Origin: Roseomonas elaeocarpi
Lineage (GTDB): Bacteria; Pseudomonadota; Alphaproteobacteria; Acetobacterales; Acetobacteraceae
Reading direction: 5' to 3'
NCBI RefSeq assembly: GCF_042433915.1
Contig: NZ_JBHLUN010000015.1
Span: 124,001-188,000, forward strand
Length of the DNA: 64,000 bases
Both the position numbers and the translations under genes were made by a program. Positions 51,592-59,981 of the stretch are shown piece by piece. The notes under the pieces are model-generated. The model ran no database searches. It saw nothing but the letters and a program-made list of their open reading frames with translations, and was not told the origin of the DNA. Numbering within the stretch: the stretch's first letter is position 1; every line of letters starts with the position of its first letter.

Positions 51592-52096
51592 GCGCACCGG
51601 GCTCTATCCCGGCACCTTCGACCCGATCACCAACGGGCACCTCGACGTCATCACGCGCGCCGCGCGCCTCGTGGACCGGCTGGTTGTCGGGGTGGCGACG
51701 AATGTGGGGAAGGGGCCGCTCTTCCCGCTCGAGGAGCGGGTGGAGCTGGTGCGCGACGAGGTGGCGGCGGTGGCGGCCCAGACCGGTGCCGTGATCGAGG
51801 TCCGGCCATTTGACGGCTTGTTGATCAGCTTCGCGCGCGAGGTCGGCGCCGGTATGATCATCCGCGGCCTTCGTGCGGTGTCGGATTTCGACTACGAGTT
51901 CCAGATGGCGGGTATGAACCATCGCCTGGACAGCGACGTCGAGACGGTGTTCTTGATGGCCAGCGAACGCAACCAGTTCATCTCCTCCCGGTTCGTGAAG
52001 GAGATCGCCCGGCTGGGTGGGGATGTGGCGTCCTTCGTGCCGCCACTCACGCTGCAGCGGACCCTGGTCCGTGTCCGGAATAACACGGGAGTATGA
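51578..52096 (+). CDS. coaD: Phosphopantetheine adenylyltransferase
   Basis: 172-residue enzyme of CoA synthesis that adenylates 4'-phosphopantetheine. The nucleotidyltransferase motif is YPGTFDPITNGHLDVI (TxGH type: TNGH), with RGLRAVSDFDYEFQMAGMN and ISSRFVKEIARLGGDV near the C-terminus. The start is ATG 51578 or 51584, both inside the gyrA 3' end, so translation is coupled to gyrA. The next gene starts five bases downstream. Confidence 0.95.
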   Translation: MAMAERTGLYPGTFDPITNGHLDVITRAARLVDRLVVGVATNVGKGPLFPLEERVELVRDEVAAVAAQTGAVIEVRPFDGLLISFAREVGAGMIIRGLRAVSDFDYEFQMAGMNHRLDSDVETVFLMASERNQFISSRFVKEIARLGGDVASFVPPLTLQRTLVRVRNNTGV

Positions 52097-52100
52097 AGGC

Positions 52101-52679
52101 ATGCAGCGACGCACGCTGTTGACTGCCACCACGCTGATTGCCGGAGGAATGCTGATGAGCGAAACCACCGAGGCGCAGACGCCGACGGATCGCGAGAACA
52201 CTCTGTTTCTCGACCTCAAGGACGGTCGTGTCACCATTGAGCTGCGCCCCGACCTCGCGCCCAAGCACGTCGAGCGCATCAAGGAACTGACCCGCAAGGG
52301 GTTCTACGACAACACGGTGTTCCACCGGGTGATCGAGGGCTTCATGGCGCAGGGCGGTGACCCGACGGGCACCGGCACCGGCGGCAGCGACCTGCCGAAC
52401 CTGCCGGCCGAGTTCAGCCCGCCCGCCAAGGCGCGCTTCCTGCGCGGCGTGTGCGGCATGGCCCGCACGATGGACCCGAACAGCGCCAACAGCCAGTTCT
52501 TCATCATGTTTGCCCCGGCGGCGAGCCTGGATGGCCAGTACACGATCTGGGGCCGCGTGGTGTCGGGCATGGAGGCCGTGGACAAGATCAAGCGCGGTTC
52601 CGGCTCCAGCGGCACGGTGCGCGATCCCGACCACATCCTGAAGATGCGCGTCGCGGCCGACGTGCCGGAAGGCCAGTAA
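52101..52679 (+). CDS. Peptidylprolyl isomerase, cyclophilin type, exported
   Basis: 192-residue cyclophilin with an N-terminal signal (QRRTLLTATTLIAGGMLMS, cleavage near TEAQT). Core motifs are FYDNTVFHRVIEGFMAQGGD, GVCGMARTMDPNSANSQFFI and LDGQYTIWGRVVSGMEAVD, containing the catalytic arginine and substrate-binding residues. The bacterial PpiA/PpiB fold is complete. It probably acts in the periplasm. ATG 52101 has GGGAG about 9 bases upstream. It is closely spaced after coaD. Confidence 0.92.
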   Translation: MQRRTLLTATTLIAGGMLMSETTEAQTPTDRENTLFLDLKDGRVTIELRPDLAPKHVERIKELTRKGFYDNTVFHRVIEGFMAQGGDPTGTGTGGSDLPNLPAEFSPPAKARFLRGVCGMARTMDPNSANSQFFIMFAPAASLDGQYTIWGRVVSGMEAVDKIKRGSGSSGTVRDPDHILKMRVAADVPEGQ

Positions 52680-52690
52680 GCCTTCCGCCA

Positions 52691-52714
52691 CGGCGGAGAC
52701 CTTCGTCTCCGCCG
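52691..52714 (+). terminator. Hairpin after the cyclophilin gene
   Basis: CGGCGGAGAC-CTTC-GTCTCCGCCG: a perfect 10-bp stem, 11 bases after the stop codon and before tRNA-Lys. The downstream GGCTTGACTT has only short T pairs, so termination may be partial. The TTGACT at 52717-52722 could be the -35 of the tRNA promoter; its -10 is poor. Confidence 0.6.
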
Positions 52715-52755
52715 GCTTGACTTCCCGCCGCCGGTGTTGTTTCGGCGGTGGCGAT

Positions 52756-52831
52756 GCGCCTGTAGCTCAGTCGGTAGAGCACGAGACTTTTAATCTTGGG
52801 GTCCTGGGTTCGAGCCCCAGCGGGCGCACCA
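52756..52831 (+). tRNA. tRNA-Lys (anticodon UUU)
   Basis: A 76-base cloverleaf. The acceptor stem GCGCCTG pairs with CGGGCGC (one G-U), the D arm is GCTC/GAGC, the anticodon stem CGAGA pairs with TCTTG around loop CTTTTAA (anticodon TTT), and the T arm is CTGGG-TTCGAGC-CCCAG. The discriminator is A and the CCA end is encoded. Confidence 0.98.
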
Positions 52832-52913
52832 ATCGCGGCGGTTGTAACAAGGTCTCCCGCGCCATCCGGCGCTGCCTCTTTCGCCACCTCAGCGGCTTCG
52901 CTAATGGGCAGCG

Positions 52914-54005
52914 GTGCCCCCCGAACTTTCCGTTGTCATCCCCTGCTTCAATGAAGCCGCGAATGTCCGCCCGATGGTGGAGCGCCTCGACGCCTGCCTG
53001 CGTGACATCGCCTGGGAAGCGATCTTCGTCGACGACAACAGCCCCGACGGAACCCACGCCGTGGCCCGGAGCCTCGCCGTGCTGGACCCCCGTGTCCGCT
53101 GCCTGCGCAGGATCGGGCGGCGTGGCCTGGCCTCCGCCTGCATAGAAGGCGCGCTATCCTCGTCGGCGCGCTTCGTGGCGGTGATCGACGGTGACCTGCA
53201 GCACGACGAGACCCTGCTGCCCACCATGTTCGAGGCCGTCCGCTCCGGCAGGGCCGACATCGCCATCGGCTCGCGCAACGTCGAGGGTGGCGAGAAGAAC
53301 AGCGGCTTCTCGCCGCTGCGCGCACGGATCAGCGAGGCCGGCGCCGCGCTCTCGGCCGCCCTGTTGCCCACCAAGGTGCGCGACCCGATGAGCGGCTTCT
53401 TCCTGCTGCCACGGGTCCTCTTCGAGGATGTCGCCCCCCAGCTTTCGGGCCGGGGCTTCAAGATCCTGCTCGACATCCTGCTTTCGGTTCGCCGGCCCCT
53501 GCGGGTGGAGGAGTTCGCCTACCGGTTCCGACCGCGCGAAGCGGGGGAATCCAAGCTCGACGCCACGGTGATGATGGAGTTCCTGGGCCTGCTGATGGAC
53601 AAGGCCCTGGGCGGCGTGCTGCCCTGGCGCTTCCTGTCGTTCCTCGCCGTGGGACTGATTGGCATCGCGGTGCACCTGGGCATCCTGGCCATCCTGGCCG
53701 AGGCCGGGCAGCTGGGCTTCGCTACCTCCCAATGGATCGCCACCTTCGGGGCGATGACCGTGAACTTCTTCCTGAACAACCGCGTCACCTATCGCGACGT
53801 GCGGCTACGGGGGCCGGCGCTGCGCCGCGGGTTGCTGCTCTTCTACCTGGTCTGCGGCATCGGTGCGGCTGCCAATGTCGGCGTCGCGCGCCTCCTGCTG
53901 CGCGAGGAGGGGCTGGCCTGGGGGCTGGCGGGCGCGGCGGGCGCCCTGATCACGGCAGTTTGGAACTATGCCATGTCCTCGACGCTCGTGTGGCGCGCCC
54001 GGTGA
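52914..54005 (+). CDS. GT2 glycosyltransferase (polyprenyl-phosphate type) fused to a GtrA domain
   Basis: 363-residue fusion. Residues 1-235 are a GT2 domain like dolichyl-phosphate mannosyltransferase: ELSVVIPCFNEAANV, IFVDDNSPDGT, VIDGDLQHDE (the catalytic DxD-type motif), DPMSGFFLLPR and YRFRPREAGESKL. Residues about 235-360 are a GtrA membrane domain with four spans (FLSFLAVGLIGIAVHLGILA to GAAGALITAVWNY). Such enzymes make a polyprenyl-phosphate sugar. The start is GTG 52914; an in-frame TAA at 52902 rules out anything longer. It overlaps the next gene by four bases (GTGA). Confidence 0.92.
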   Translation: MPPELSVVIPCFNEAANVRPMVERLDACLRDIAWEAIFVDDNSPDGTHAVARSLAVLDPRVRCLRRIGRRGLASACIEGALSSSARFVAVIDGDLQHDETLLPTMFEAVRSGRADIAIGSRNVEGGEKNSGFSPLRARISEAGAALSAALLPTKVRDPMSGFFLLPRVLFEDVAPQLSGRGFKILLDILLSVRRPLRVEEFAYRFRPREAGESKLDATVMMEFLGLLMDKALGGVLPWRFLSFLAVGLIGIAVHLGILAILAEAGQLGFATSQWIATFGAMTVNFFLNNRVTYRDVRLRGPALRRGLLLFYLVCGIGAAANVGVARLLLREEGLAWGLAGAAGALITAVWNYAMSSTLVWRAR

Positions 54006-55444
54006 GGGTCTGGATCGCGGCCTTCCTCGCCCTGACCGCGGCACGCCTGATCGCCGCGGCGGCAATCCCGGTTTCCCCGGACGAGGCCTATTACTGGGTT
54101 TGGTCGCACAGCCTGGCGCCGGGCTACTACGACCACCCACCCATGGTGGCGCTCTGGATCCGGGCCGGCACGCTGCTGCTGGGCGAAACACCGTTGGGCC
54201 TGCGCCTGCTGGCGGTCCTGGGGCTGGTGGCGGCAACGCTGGCGCTGGTGCGGGCGGCCAATCTGCTGTTCCCGGCGCGCAGGCCCGGGCTGACGGCGGC
54301 GGCGCTGTTCAACGCGACCCTGATGGTCAACGCGGGGGCGGTGCTGATCACGCCCGACACGCCGCTGCTGGTGTTCTGGTGCCTGGCGCTCTGGACCGTG
54401 GCCGAGGCGCGGGCGCGCAACAACGGCTGGTGGTGGCTCGCGACCGGGATCTTCGCCGGGGCGGCGCTGTTGTCCAAGTACACGGCCGCCCTGTTCGGCG
54501 CGGGGCTGGTGCTCTGGCTGGTGCTGGAGCCTTCGGCGCGGCGTTGGCTGCGCGATTGGCGCCTCTGGGCCGGCGGCGTGCTGGCCGCGGCGATCTTTTC
54601 GCCCACCGTGTGGTGGAACGCCGAACACGGCTGGGCCTCCTTCGCCAAGCAGGGCGGCCGCGCCGGGACGCGGGAGGGCGGCTTCACGCTCCGCTACCTG
54701 GGGGAACTGCTCGGCGGGCAGCTCGGCCTTGCCACGCCGCTGATCTTCCTGCTCTGCGTCCTGGGCGTGGCGCTGGCGGTGGCGGCATGGCTGCGCAGGC
54801 GTGATGCCGCAGCCGGGCTGCTGGTGACGCTCACGGTGCCGGCGGCACTGCTGTTCCTGTTCCAGGCGACCGGCAGCCGGGTTCAGGCCAACTGGCCCGC
54901 GATCCTGTACCCGACGGCGGCGGTCGCAGCGGCCTGCCTCGGTGGCCGGTGGCTTCGCTGGCAGCGTCCCGCCCTGGCGCTCGGCGTGGTGATGTCGGGA
55001 CTGGTGCTGTTGCAGGCGGCGGCCGCGCCGTTTCCGCTGCCGCGCCGCAACGACCCGACGCTGGCGCGCCTGGGCGGCTGGGACGGCTTCGCCACCGCGG
55101 TGGAGTTCGCCCGGCGGCAGTACGGCGCCACCTTCGTGGCGAGCGAGGAGTACGGGTTGGCGAGCGAGCTGGGCTTCCGCCTTCCGGCCGAGGCGCCGGT
55201 GGTGGCGATCGGCGACCGCTGGGGCCTCTTCGACCTGCCGGCGGCACCCGTTGCAGGAACCGGCCTGCTGGTCCGCAGCACGCGGCGCGGCGACGGGCCG
55301 CCGCCGTGGCCGGGTGCGCAGGAGCTGCCGGGCCTCGTGGCCCGTAGTCGCGGCGGTGTGGAGGCGGAGCTTTACCGGCTTTACCGGGTCACGGCGCCGC
55401 CCGTCGGCGCAGCCGTCATGTTACCGAAACCAACACGCCCTTGA
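54002..55444 (+). CDS. GT39/ArnT-like membrane glycosyltransferase
   Basis: 480-residue polytopic glycosyltransferase of the GT39/ArnT group, which transfers sugars from polyprenyl-phosphate donors to lipid A, proteins or glycans in the periplasm. The first-loop acidic motif is visible (SPDEAYYWVWS), then YYDHPPMVAL and about ten further hydrophobic spans. GtrA-GT2 upstream probably makes its donor. It starts at GTG 54002, overlapping the previous stop. The acceptor is unknown. Confidence 0.9.
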   Translation: MRVWIAAFLALTAARLIAAAAIPVSPDEAYYWVWSHSLAPGYYDHPPMVALWIRAGTLLLGETPLGLRLLAVLGLVAATLALVRAANLLFPARRPGLTAAALFNATLMVNAGAVLITPDTPLLVFWCLALWTVAEARARNNGWWWLATGIFAGAALLSKYTAALFGAGLVLWLVLEPSARRWLRDWRLWAGGVLAAAIFSPTVWWNAEHGWASFAKQGGRAGTREGGFTLRYLGELLGGQLGLATPLIFLLCVLGVALAVAAWLRRRDAAAGLLVTLTVPAALLFLFQATGSRVQANWPAILYPTAAVAAACLGGRWLRWQRPALALGVVMSGLVLLQAAAAPFPLPRRNDPTLARLGGWDGFATAVEFARRQYGATFVASEEYGLASELGFRLPAEAPVVAIGDRWGLFDLPAAPVAGTGLLVRSTRRGDGPPPWPGAQELPGLVARSRGGVEAELYRLYRVTAPPVGAAVMLPKPTRP

Positions 55445-55494
55445 AGGATCGAGGGATCGGTCGGAGATGTGCAGGGTCGCAGGAGGACGTTTCG

Positions 55495-56445
55495 ATGCTC
55501 ATCAAGATCCGCCGTAGCTGGGAGCTGCCCGAAAGCGCGGCGACGGCGGAATCCCTGGTGATGAACCGCCGAAAGGGCCTGGGGCTGATGGCCGGCCTCG
55601 GGGCAGGGCTGATCGGGGGATCCGTGCTGAGCCCCGCCCTGGCCCAGGCGCCCGACGGCGCGGTCGCCCGCAACCCGCGCTTCCAGCCCGGCCGTGACGT
55701 GACGCCCGAGAAGGACGCCACGACCTACAACAACTTCTACGAATTCGGTGACAGCAAGGGCATCTATCCGGCAGCCCAGAAGCTGAAGATGGATCCCTGG
55801 TCCGTCCGCTTCGAGGGCATGACCGACCAGCCGCGCGAGATGGGGCTCGAGGACATCCTCCGCCAGGTCAAGCTGGAGGAGCGCGTGCTGCGGCACCGCT
55901 GCGTCGAGGCCTGGGCCATGACGGTGCCCTGGACCGGCTTCCCCTTGTCGGAGCTGGTGCGGCTCGGCGCCCCGAAAGCGGGTGCGAAGTACGTGGTGTT
56001 CGAGACGGCGCAGCAGCCGGGTAACATGCCGGGGCTGCGGGCGATCTGGTATTCCTGGCCCTATATCGAGGGCTGCACCATCGAGGAGGCGGGCAACGAG
56101 CTCGGCTTCGTGGCCACCGGCATGTACGGCAAGCCGCTGCCGCCGCAGAACGGTGGTCCGATCCGCATCCTGTTTCCGTGGAAGTACGGCTTCAAGTCCG
56201 GCAAGTCGGTGGTGAAGGTCACCTTCACCGACAAGCGCCCGGTATCCTTCTGGCAGCAGTTGCAGGACAGCGAGTACGGTTTCTGGGCCAACGTGAACCC
56301 GGCCGTACCACACCCTCGCTGGTCCCAGGCCACGGAGCGCCTGTTGGGTAGCGGCGAGCGCGTGCCGACGCAGATCTTCAACGGCTACGGCGACACCGTG
56401 GCCAGCCTCTACACCAACCTGCAGAACGAGCGCCTCTACGCCTGA
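55495..56445 (+). CDS. msrP: Protein-methionine-sulfoxide reductase catalytic subunit MsrP
   Basis: 316-residue periplasmic molybdoenzyme (YedY/MsrP) that repairs oxidised methionines. A Tat signal is visible (MNRRKGLGLMAGLGAG, cleavage near ALAQA). C136 in RHRCVEAWAMTVPW is the molybdenum ligand. Other family segments are YNNFYEFG, WSWPY-like YSWPYIEGCTIEEA and IRILFPWKYGFKS. ATG 55495 follows AGGAGG at 8-9 bases. The heme membrane partner MsrQ is not adjacent; the next gene is on the other strand. Confidence 0.96.
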   Translation: MLIKIRRSWELPESAATAESLVMNRRKGLGLMAGLGAGLIGGSVLSPALAQAPDGAVARNPRFQPGRDVTPEKDATTYNNFYEFGDSKGIYPAAQKLKMDPWSVRFEGMTDQPREMGLEDILRQVKLEERVLRHRCVEAWAMTVPWTGFPLSELVRLGAPKAGAKYVVFETAQQPGNMPGLRAIWYSWPYIEGCTIEEAGNELGFVATGMYGKPLPPQNGGPIRILFPWKYGFKSGKSVVKVTFTDKRPVSFWQQLQDSEYGFWANVNPAVPHPRWSQATERLLGSGERVPTQIFNGYGDTVASLYTNLQNERLYA

Positions 56446-56466
56446 GGCGCCGCGCCCGGCGTCCCG

Positions 56467-56904
56467 TCAGCGTTCCGCGAGGCGCTGGCGGGCCACCGCG
56501 ATGGCGCGGCGGGTTTCGTTCCAGAGTTCCAGTGACTCCAGTTCGGCGGGGCTGAAGAAGCGGGCCTCGGAGGCGTCGTCGCCCGCGACGAGCGCGCCCG
56601 AGAGCCAGCGCGCGCAGAAGTCGACGATGCTGTACTGGAAGCGGATGCGGCCGGCCTCGTCGCGGTCGATGACGTCCACCACCACGGCGAGGGAAAGGGG
56701 ACCCACCTCGATCCCGGCCTCCTCGCGCAGCTCCCGCCGCGCGGTCTCCTCCATGGTTTCGCCCAGGGACTGAGCACCGCCGGGAATGGTCCAGCTCCCT
56801 TGCAGCGGCGGCCTTGCCCGGCGGACCAGCAGCACGTCCTCGCCGCGGAGCACCACGCAGCCGATGCCGACCCAGGGCCGCTCGGGATAGTGCCGTTCCG
56901 TCAT
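56467..56904 (-). CDS. NUDIX hydrolase
   Basis: 145-residue Nudix protein. The Nudix box runs GGAQSLGETMEETARRELRE, continuing EAGIEVG, with all metal-binding glutamates. The N-terminus has a typical strand (VGIGCVVLRGEDVLLVRR). The substrate is probably a nucleoside diphosphate derivative, such as an ADP-sugar or an oxidised nucleotide, but is not identifiable. It starts ten bases after the DUF4340 gene, so it is the last gene of the Gld-type ABC operon. It is convergent with msrP. Confidence 0.93.
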   Translation of the reverse strand: MTERHYPERPWVGIGCVVLRGEDVLLVRRARPPLQGSWTIPGGAQSLGETMEETARRELREEAGIEVGPLSLAVVVDVIDRDEAGRIRFQYSIVDFCARWLSGALVAGDDASEARFFSPAELESLELWNETRRAIAVARQRLAER

Positions 56905-56914
56905 CGGGAGGGCG

Positions 56915-57979
56915 TCACGGCGGCGGGGCCGGTGCGCCGGGCGGCAGCACCGGCGGCCGCTCGCCGGGCTGCTGCGTCGCGGCGGGCTGTTCCCGCAGGT
57001 CCACCAGGCGCGGCGCGAAGGCTTTCTCCTTCCAGGCGCCGACCTGATAGGCCCAGCCGTGCCAGCGGGCGTCGAGGCGCTTCGCCTCGTCGCTGCCGGT
57101 GGCGCCGAGCCGGACCCAGATGTTCTCGTCCTTGCGGCCGGTCCGCACCGTGATGACCAGCCCCTCGGTCAACGTGAAGCTCGCCTCGCCCACGGGTTCG
57201 GCGGTGAGCTGCGCTTCGGGCAGCACGTCGGTGAAGGTCAGGAACTCGAAGCCGCGGCCGATATCCTCCACCGCGTTGGGGTCGAGGGTGCCGGCATCCG
57301 CCGGGGCGGTGACGGTCAGGACCCCGTCCGGATCGCCGCTGCGACGGAACTCGGTCACCTGATCGTCGCGCCGGATCGTCACGGCCAGCACGCGGTCATG
57401 CGGCAGGTTGGCCACGTCCCGGTCGATCCAGAGCTGCACGTCGCTGTCGATGTTCAGCCGGCCCTCGGCCAGCCAGGCCAGATCCTCGCCCGGTCTGCGG
57501 ACATAAATGCTTTCCGGCCGGTCGCCCTGGGTGCGGACCCGTCGGTGACCGGTGATCAGCTCGGCGATCGGGATGCCGCCGGCGTCGAGCACGCGGATGC
57601 CGTAGGCGGTTCCGCCGGGGGTGGCGGGGTCCTCGACGCCCAGCCGCGCGAAAAGCTCCGGATTGGCGGTGCGGCGTTCCACCAAGCGAAGCTCGGTCAG
57701 CCCCACCAGGACTTCCCGCACGCGGTCGGCGCGGGCGGGATAGCCGGACTTTGCGGGCAGGACCCAGGCTTCCCCGGCGCCACGTTGGAGCGTCAGCGTG
57801 TCGTCGCCGTGGCGGATCTCGATGCGGGCCGCGGCGGCGAGGCGGGGCGCAAGGTTCGGGAAGGCGAGCCCGGCTTGGTCAGGATCGGGCGGGGCGGCGT
57901 CGCGCGGTGTCAGCAGCACGCCGCCGCCCACCGCCGCCACGGCCAGCAGGCTGAGGCCCAGGAGGGCGCGTCGGTTCAT
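56915..57979 (-). CDS. DUF4340 domain-containing protein
   Basis: 354-residue protein with an N-terminal membrane anchor or signal (RALLGLSLLAVAAVGGGVLL). The DUF4340 region has ELRLVERRTANPELFARLGVEDP, YGIRVLDAGG, TQGDRPESIYVRRPGEDLAWL and LNIDSDVQLWIDRDVANLP. A Pro-rich C-terminus follows (PPVLPPGAPAPPP). This family routinely follows Gld-type ABC genes. It is probably a periplasmic accessory of that exporter. It sits 15 bases after the GldG-like gene. Confidence 0.9.
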   Translation of the reverse strand: MNRRALLGLSLLAVAAVGGGVLLTPRDAAPPDPDQAGLAFPNLAPRLAAAARIEIRHGDDTLTLQRGAGEAWVLPAKSGYPARADRVREVLVGLTELRLVERRTANPELFARLGVEDPATPGGTAYGIRVLDAGGIPIAELITGHRRVRTQGDRPESIYVRRPGEDLAWLAEGRLNIDSDVQLWIDRDVANLPHDRVLAVTIRRDDQVTEFRRSGDPDGVLTVTAPADAGTLDPNAVEDIGRGFEFLTFTDVLPEAQLTAEPVGEASFTLTEGLVITVRTGRKDENIWVRLGATGSDEAKRLDARWHGWAYQVGAWKEKAFAPRLVDLREQPAATQQPGERPPVLPPGAPAPPP

Positions 57980-57994
57980 CGTTCCCGTCCCCCC

Positions 57995-59974
57995 TCAGGC
58001 CCGGGCCGCGTTGCGGCGGCGGGCACGCAGCAGGGCCAGCAGCCCCGCCACCACGGTCACCACCACCGGCACGGCCACGATGTTCAGCACGCGCAGCCAG
58101 GTTTCCAGCCCCTCGATCTCGCGCCGGAGGTCGAGCTGTACGGCGCGCAGCTGCCCGCGGGTGGCAACGATCTCGGCGCGGGCCTTGTCGATCTCGGCGC
58201 GCTGCTCGGGCGTGATGATGGTCTGGGTGTTGCGCTCGGTGCCCGGCGCCTGCGGGCCGCCGGCACCGCCTTGGCGCAGCTCGCGCAGGCGACGCTCGGT
58301 GGCATCGAGGCGGCTCTGCAGGTCGCGCTCGGTTTGCCGGTAGCGCGTTTCGGCCTGGGCCTGCATGTCATCCACCACGGTGAAGGGGCGGATCGACTCG
58401 CCGCGTGAGCGGAGCGAGATCAGCTCATCCCCGCCGGCCAGCGTGTCGGCGAGGTTGGTCACCAGCGCGCCGTTGTCGCTGAAGGGTGTCGCCACGGACT
58501 GTCCGAAGAAGTCCTGCTGCCGGACCCAGAAGCGGTCCTCCAGGATGTCGGCGTCGTTGGCCACCACGAGGTTCACCGGACCGTCGGTCTGCGCGCGGTA
58601 GGCCGGGAAGTCGGCGGGCCTCGCCTGACCGGCCGCCAGCGGCGGCGGGCCGGAGAAGGCGCTGTGCAGCACGCCGCGCACCCGGGCCATCAGCACGTGG
58701 CGCTGCCCGTCGGGCTTGAAGCCGGCCAGGATCGCGGCCGGGTTCGGGTTGTCGCGCACCGCGGCGACGTCGGCCAGCATCGACTGGTCCGAGGATGTCA
58801 GCAGCGGCGTGAACTCGATGCCGCTGCCGGGCTTCTGGCGGAGCTCACCGGCGGAGGCGACCGTCACCTGGTTGAGGTCGGCCGTGGCCACGTCGGTGCG
58901 GTTCAGGCTGTCACCCTGGAGGTTGTACCAGGCGGCGTAGTCCACCGCCTGCACCCGGTCGTTGGGGCTGGCGCGCACCCGCCAGGCGCCACGCAGGTCG
59001 AGCACCACCTTGTCCGACGGCGCTTCCACGCCCCAGGCGTCCAGCAGGCGCGACAGGGTGGAGGAGGTGCTGGCCGGCGGCCGGCCGCCGGGATCGGGAT
59101 GGCCGACCTGGCTCTCGCTGTAGGGGTCGGTCATGGCGAAGAGCTTGCCGCCGCGCATCACGAACTGGTCGATGGCGTAGAGCGTGTTCTCGCTCAGCTC
59201 CTGTGCCTGCGCCACGATCAGCACCTGCACCGCCGGGTCGATGGCGGTGGCGTCGGTCGGCACGTCGCGCACCGAGAAGAACTGCCGCAGCTGGTTCATC
59301 GCGGCGTAGGGCTGCCCGGCACCGGGGATGCGCATCATCATCGCGCGCGGGTCGCCGTTCAGCGGCAGCGAGGACATCACGCCCACCACGGGGCGCTGCG
59401 GGTTCGACAGCTCGTAGATCAGGCGCGTCAGGTCGTATTCGAGGAAGCGTTCCCGGTCCGGCTGGAAGAAGGGCACCGTGCGCTCGTCATCGAGCAGGTT
59501 CACGCCGGCCAAGCCGAAATACACCGGTTCCCCACCCTGATCCACGGGAACGCCCTGGAGGCCGTAGGCCACGGCGCGGTCCTCGGTCTCGCTGAAGGGC
59601 TCGGGATCCAGGAATTCCAGCTTCAGCTTGCCGTTCGACAGCGCGGCGTATTCCTGAAGCATCTCCCGCACGCGGTCGGCATAGGCACCGAAGACCGGAA
59701 CGCTGGCGCCGAGCGAGCGGGAATAAAACAGCCGCAGCGTGATCGGGTCGCGCAGCTTGGCCAGCACGCTGCGGGTGCCGCTGCTCAGCGTGTAGAGGTG
59801 CTGCTGCGTCAGGTCGACGCGGGCGCGCGACAGGGTGCGGTCGGCGATCATGTTCACGCCGACGGCGAGTGCCAGCGCCGCCACGATGGCACCGGCGGCG
59901 AGCCAGGCGCGTCGCGGCGCCGGCCTCGGGGCCGGTCGGGTGTCGGGGGAGGCGGGTTCGTTCACCACGGACAT
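57995..59974 (-). CDS. GldG family ABC transporter accessory membrane protein
   Basis: 659-residue protein. N-terminal span AWLAAGAIVAALALAVGVNM is followed by the conserved VDLTQQHLYTLSSGT and FYSRSLGASVPVFGAYADRV. A large periplasmic domain follows with FVMRGGKLFAMTDPYSES (GldG/intraflagellar-transport-like). There is a coiled coil at about 555-625, and a C-terminal span (LNIVAVPVVVTVVAGLLAL). GldG proteins are part of the Gld ABC complex, required for gliding in Bacteroidetes; in Proteobacteria their cargo is unknown. Confidence 0.92.
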   Translation of the reverse strand: MSVVNEPASPDTRPAPRPAPRRAWLAAGAIVAALALAVGVNMIADRTLSRARVDLTQQHLYTLSSGTRSVLAKLRDPITLRLFYSRSLGASVPVFGAYADRVREMLQEYAALSNGKLKLEFLDPEPFSETEDRAVAYGLQGVPVDQGGEPVYFGLAGVNLLDDERTVPFFQPDRERFLEYDLTRLIYELSNPQRPVVGVMSSLPLNGDPRAMMMRIPGAGQPYAAMNQLRQFFSVRDVPTDATAIDPAVQVLIVAQAQELSENTLYAIDQFVMRGGKLFAMTDPYSESQVGHPDPGGRPPASTSSTLSRLLDAWGVEAPSDKVVLDLRGAWRVRASPNDRVQAVDYAAWYNLQGDSLNRTDVATADLNQVTVASAGELRQKPGSGIEFTPLLTSSDQSMLADVAAVRDNPNPAAILAGFKPDGQRHVLMARVRGVLHSAFSGPPPLAAGQARPADFPAYRAQTDGPVNLVVANDADILEDRFWVRQQDFFGQSVATPFSDNGALVTNLADTLAGGDELISLRSRGESIRPFTVVDDMQAQAETRYRQTERDLQSRLDATERRLRELRQGGAGGPQAPGTERNTQTIITPEQRAEIDKARAEIVATRGQLRAVQLDLRREIEGLETWLRVLNIVAVPVVVTVVAGLLALLRARRRNAARA

Positions 59975-59981
59975 GCTCCCC

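Noticed and set aside
49174..51597. An 807-codon minus-strand frame across gyrA
   Set aside because: It is antisense to gyrA, with His/Arg/Gln-rich shadow composition and no domain.
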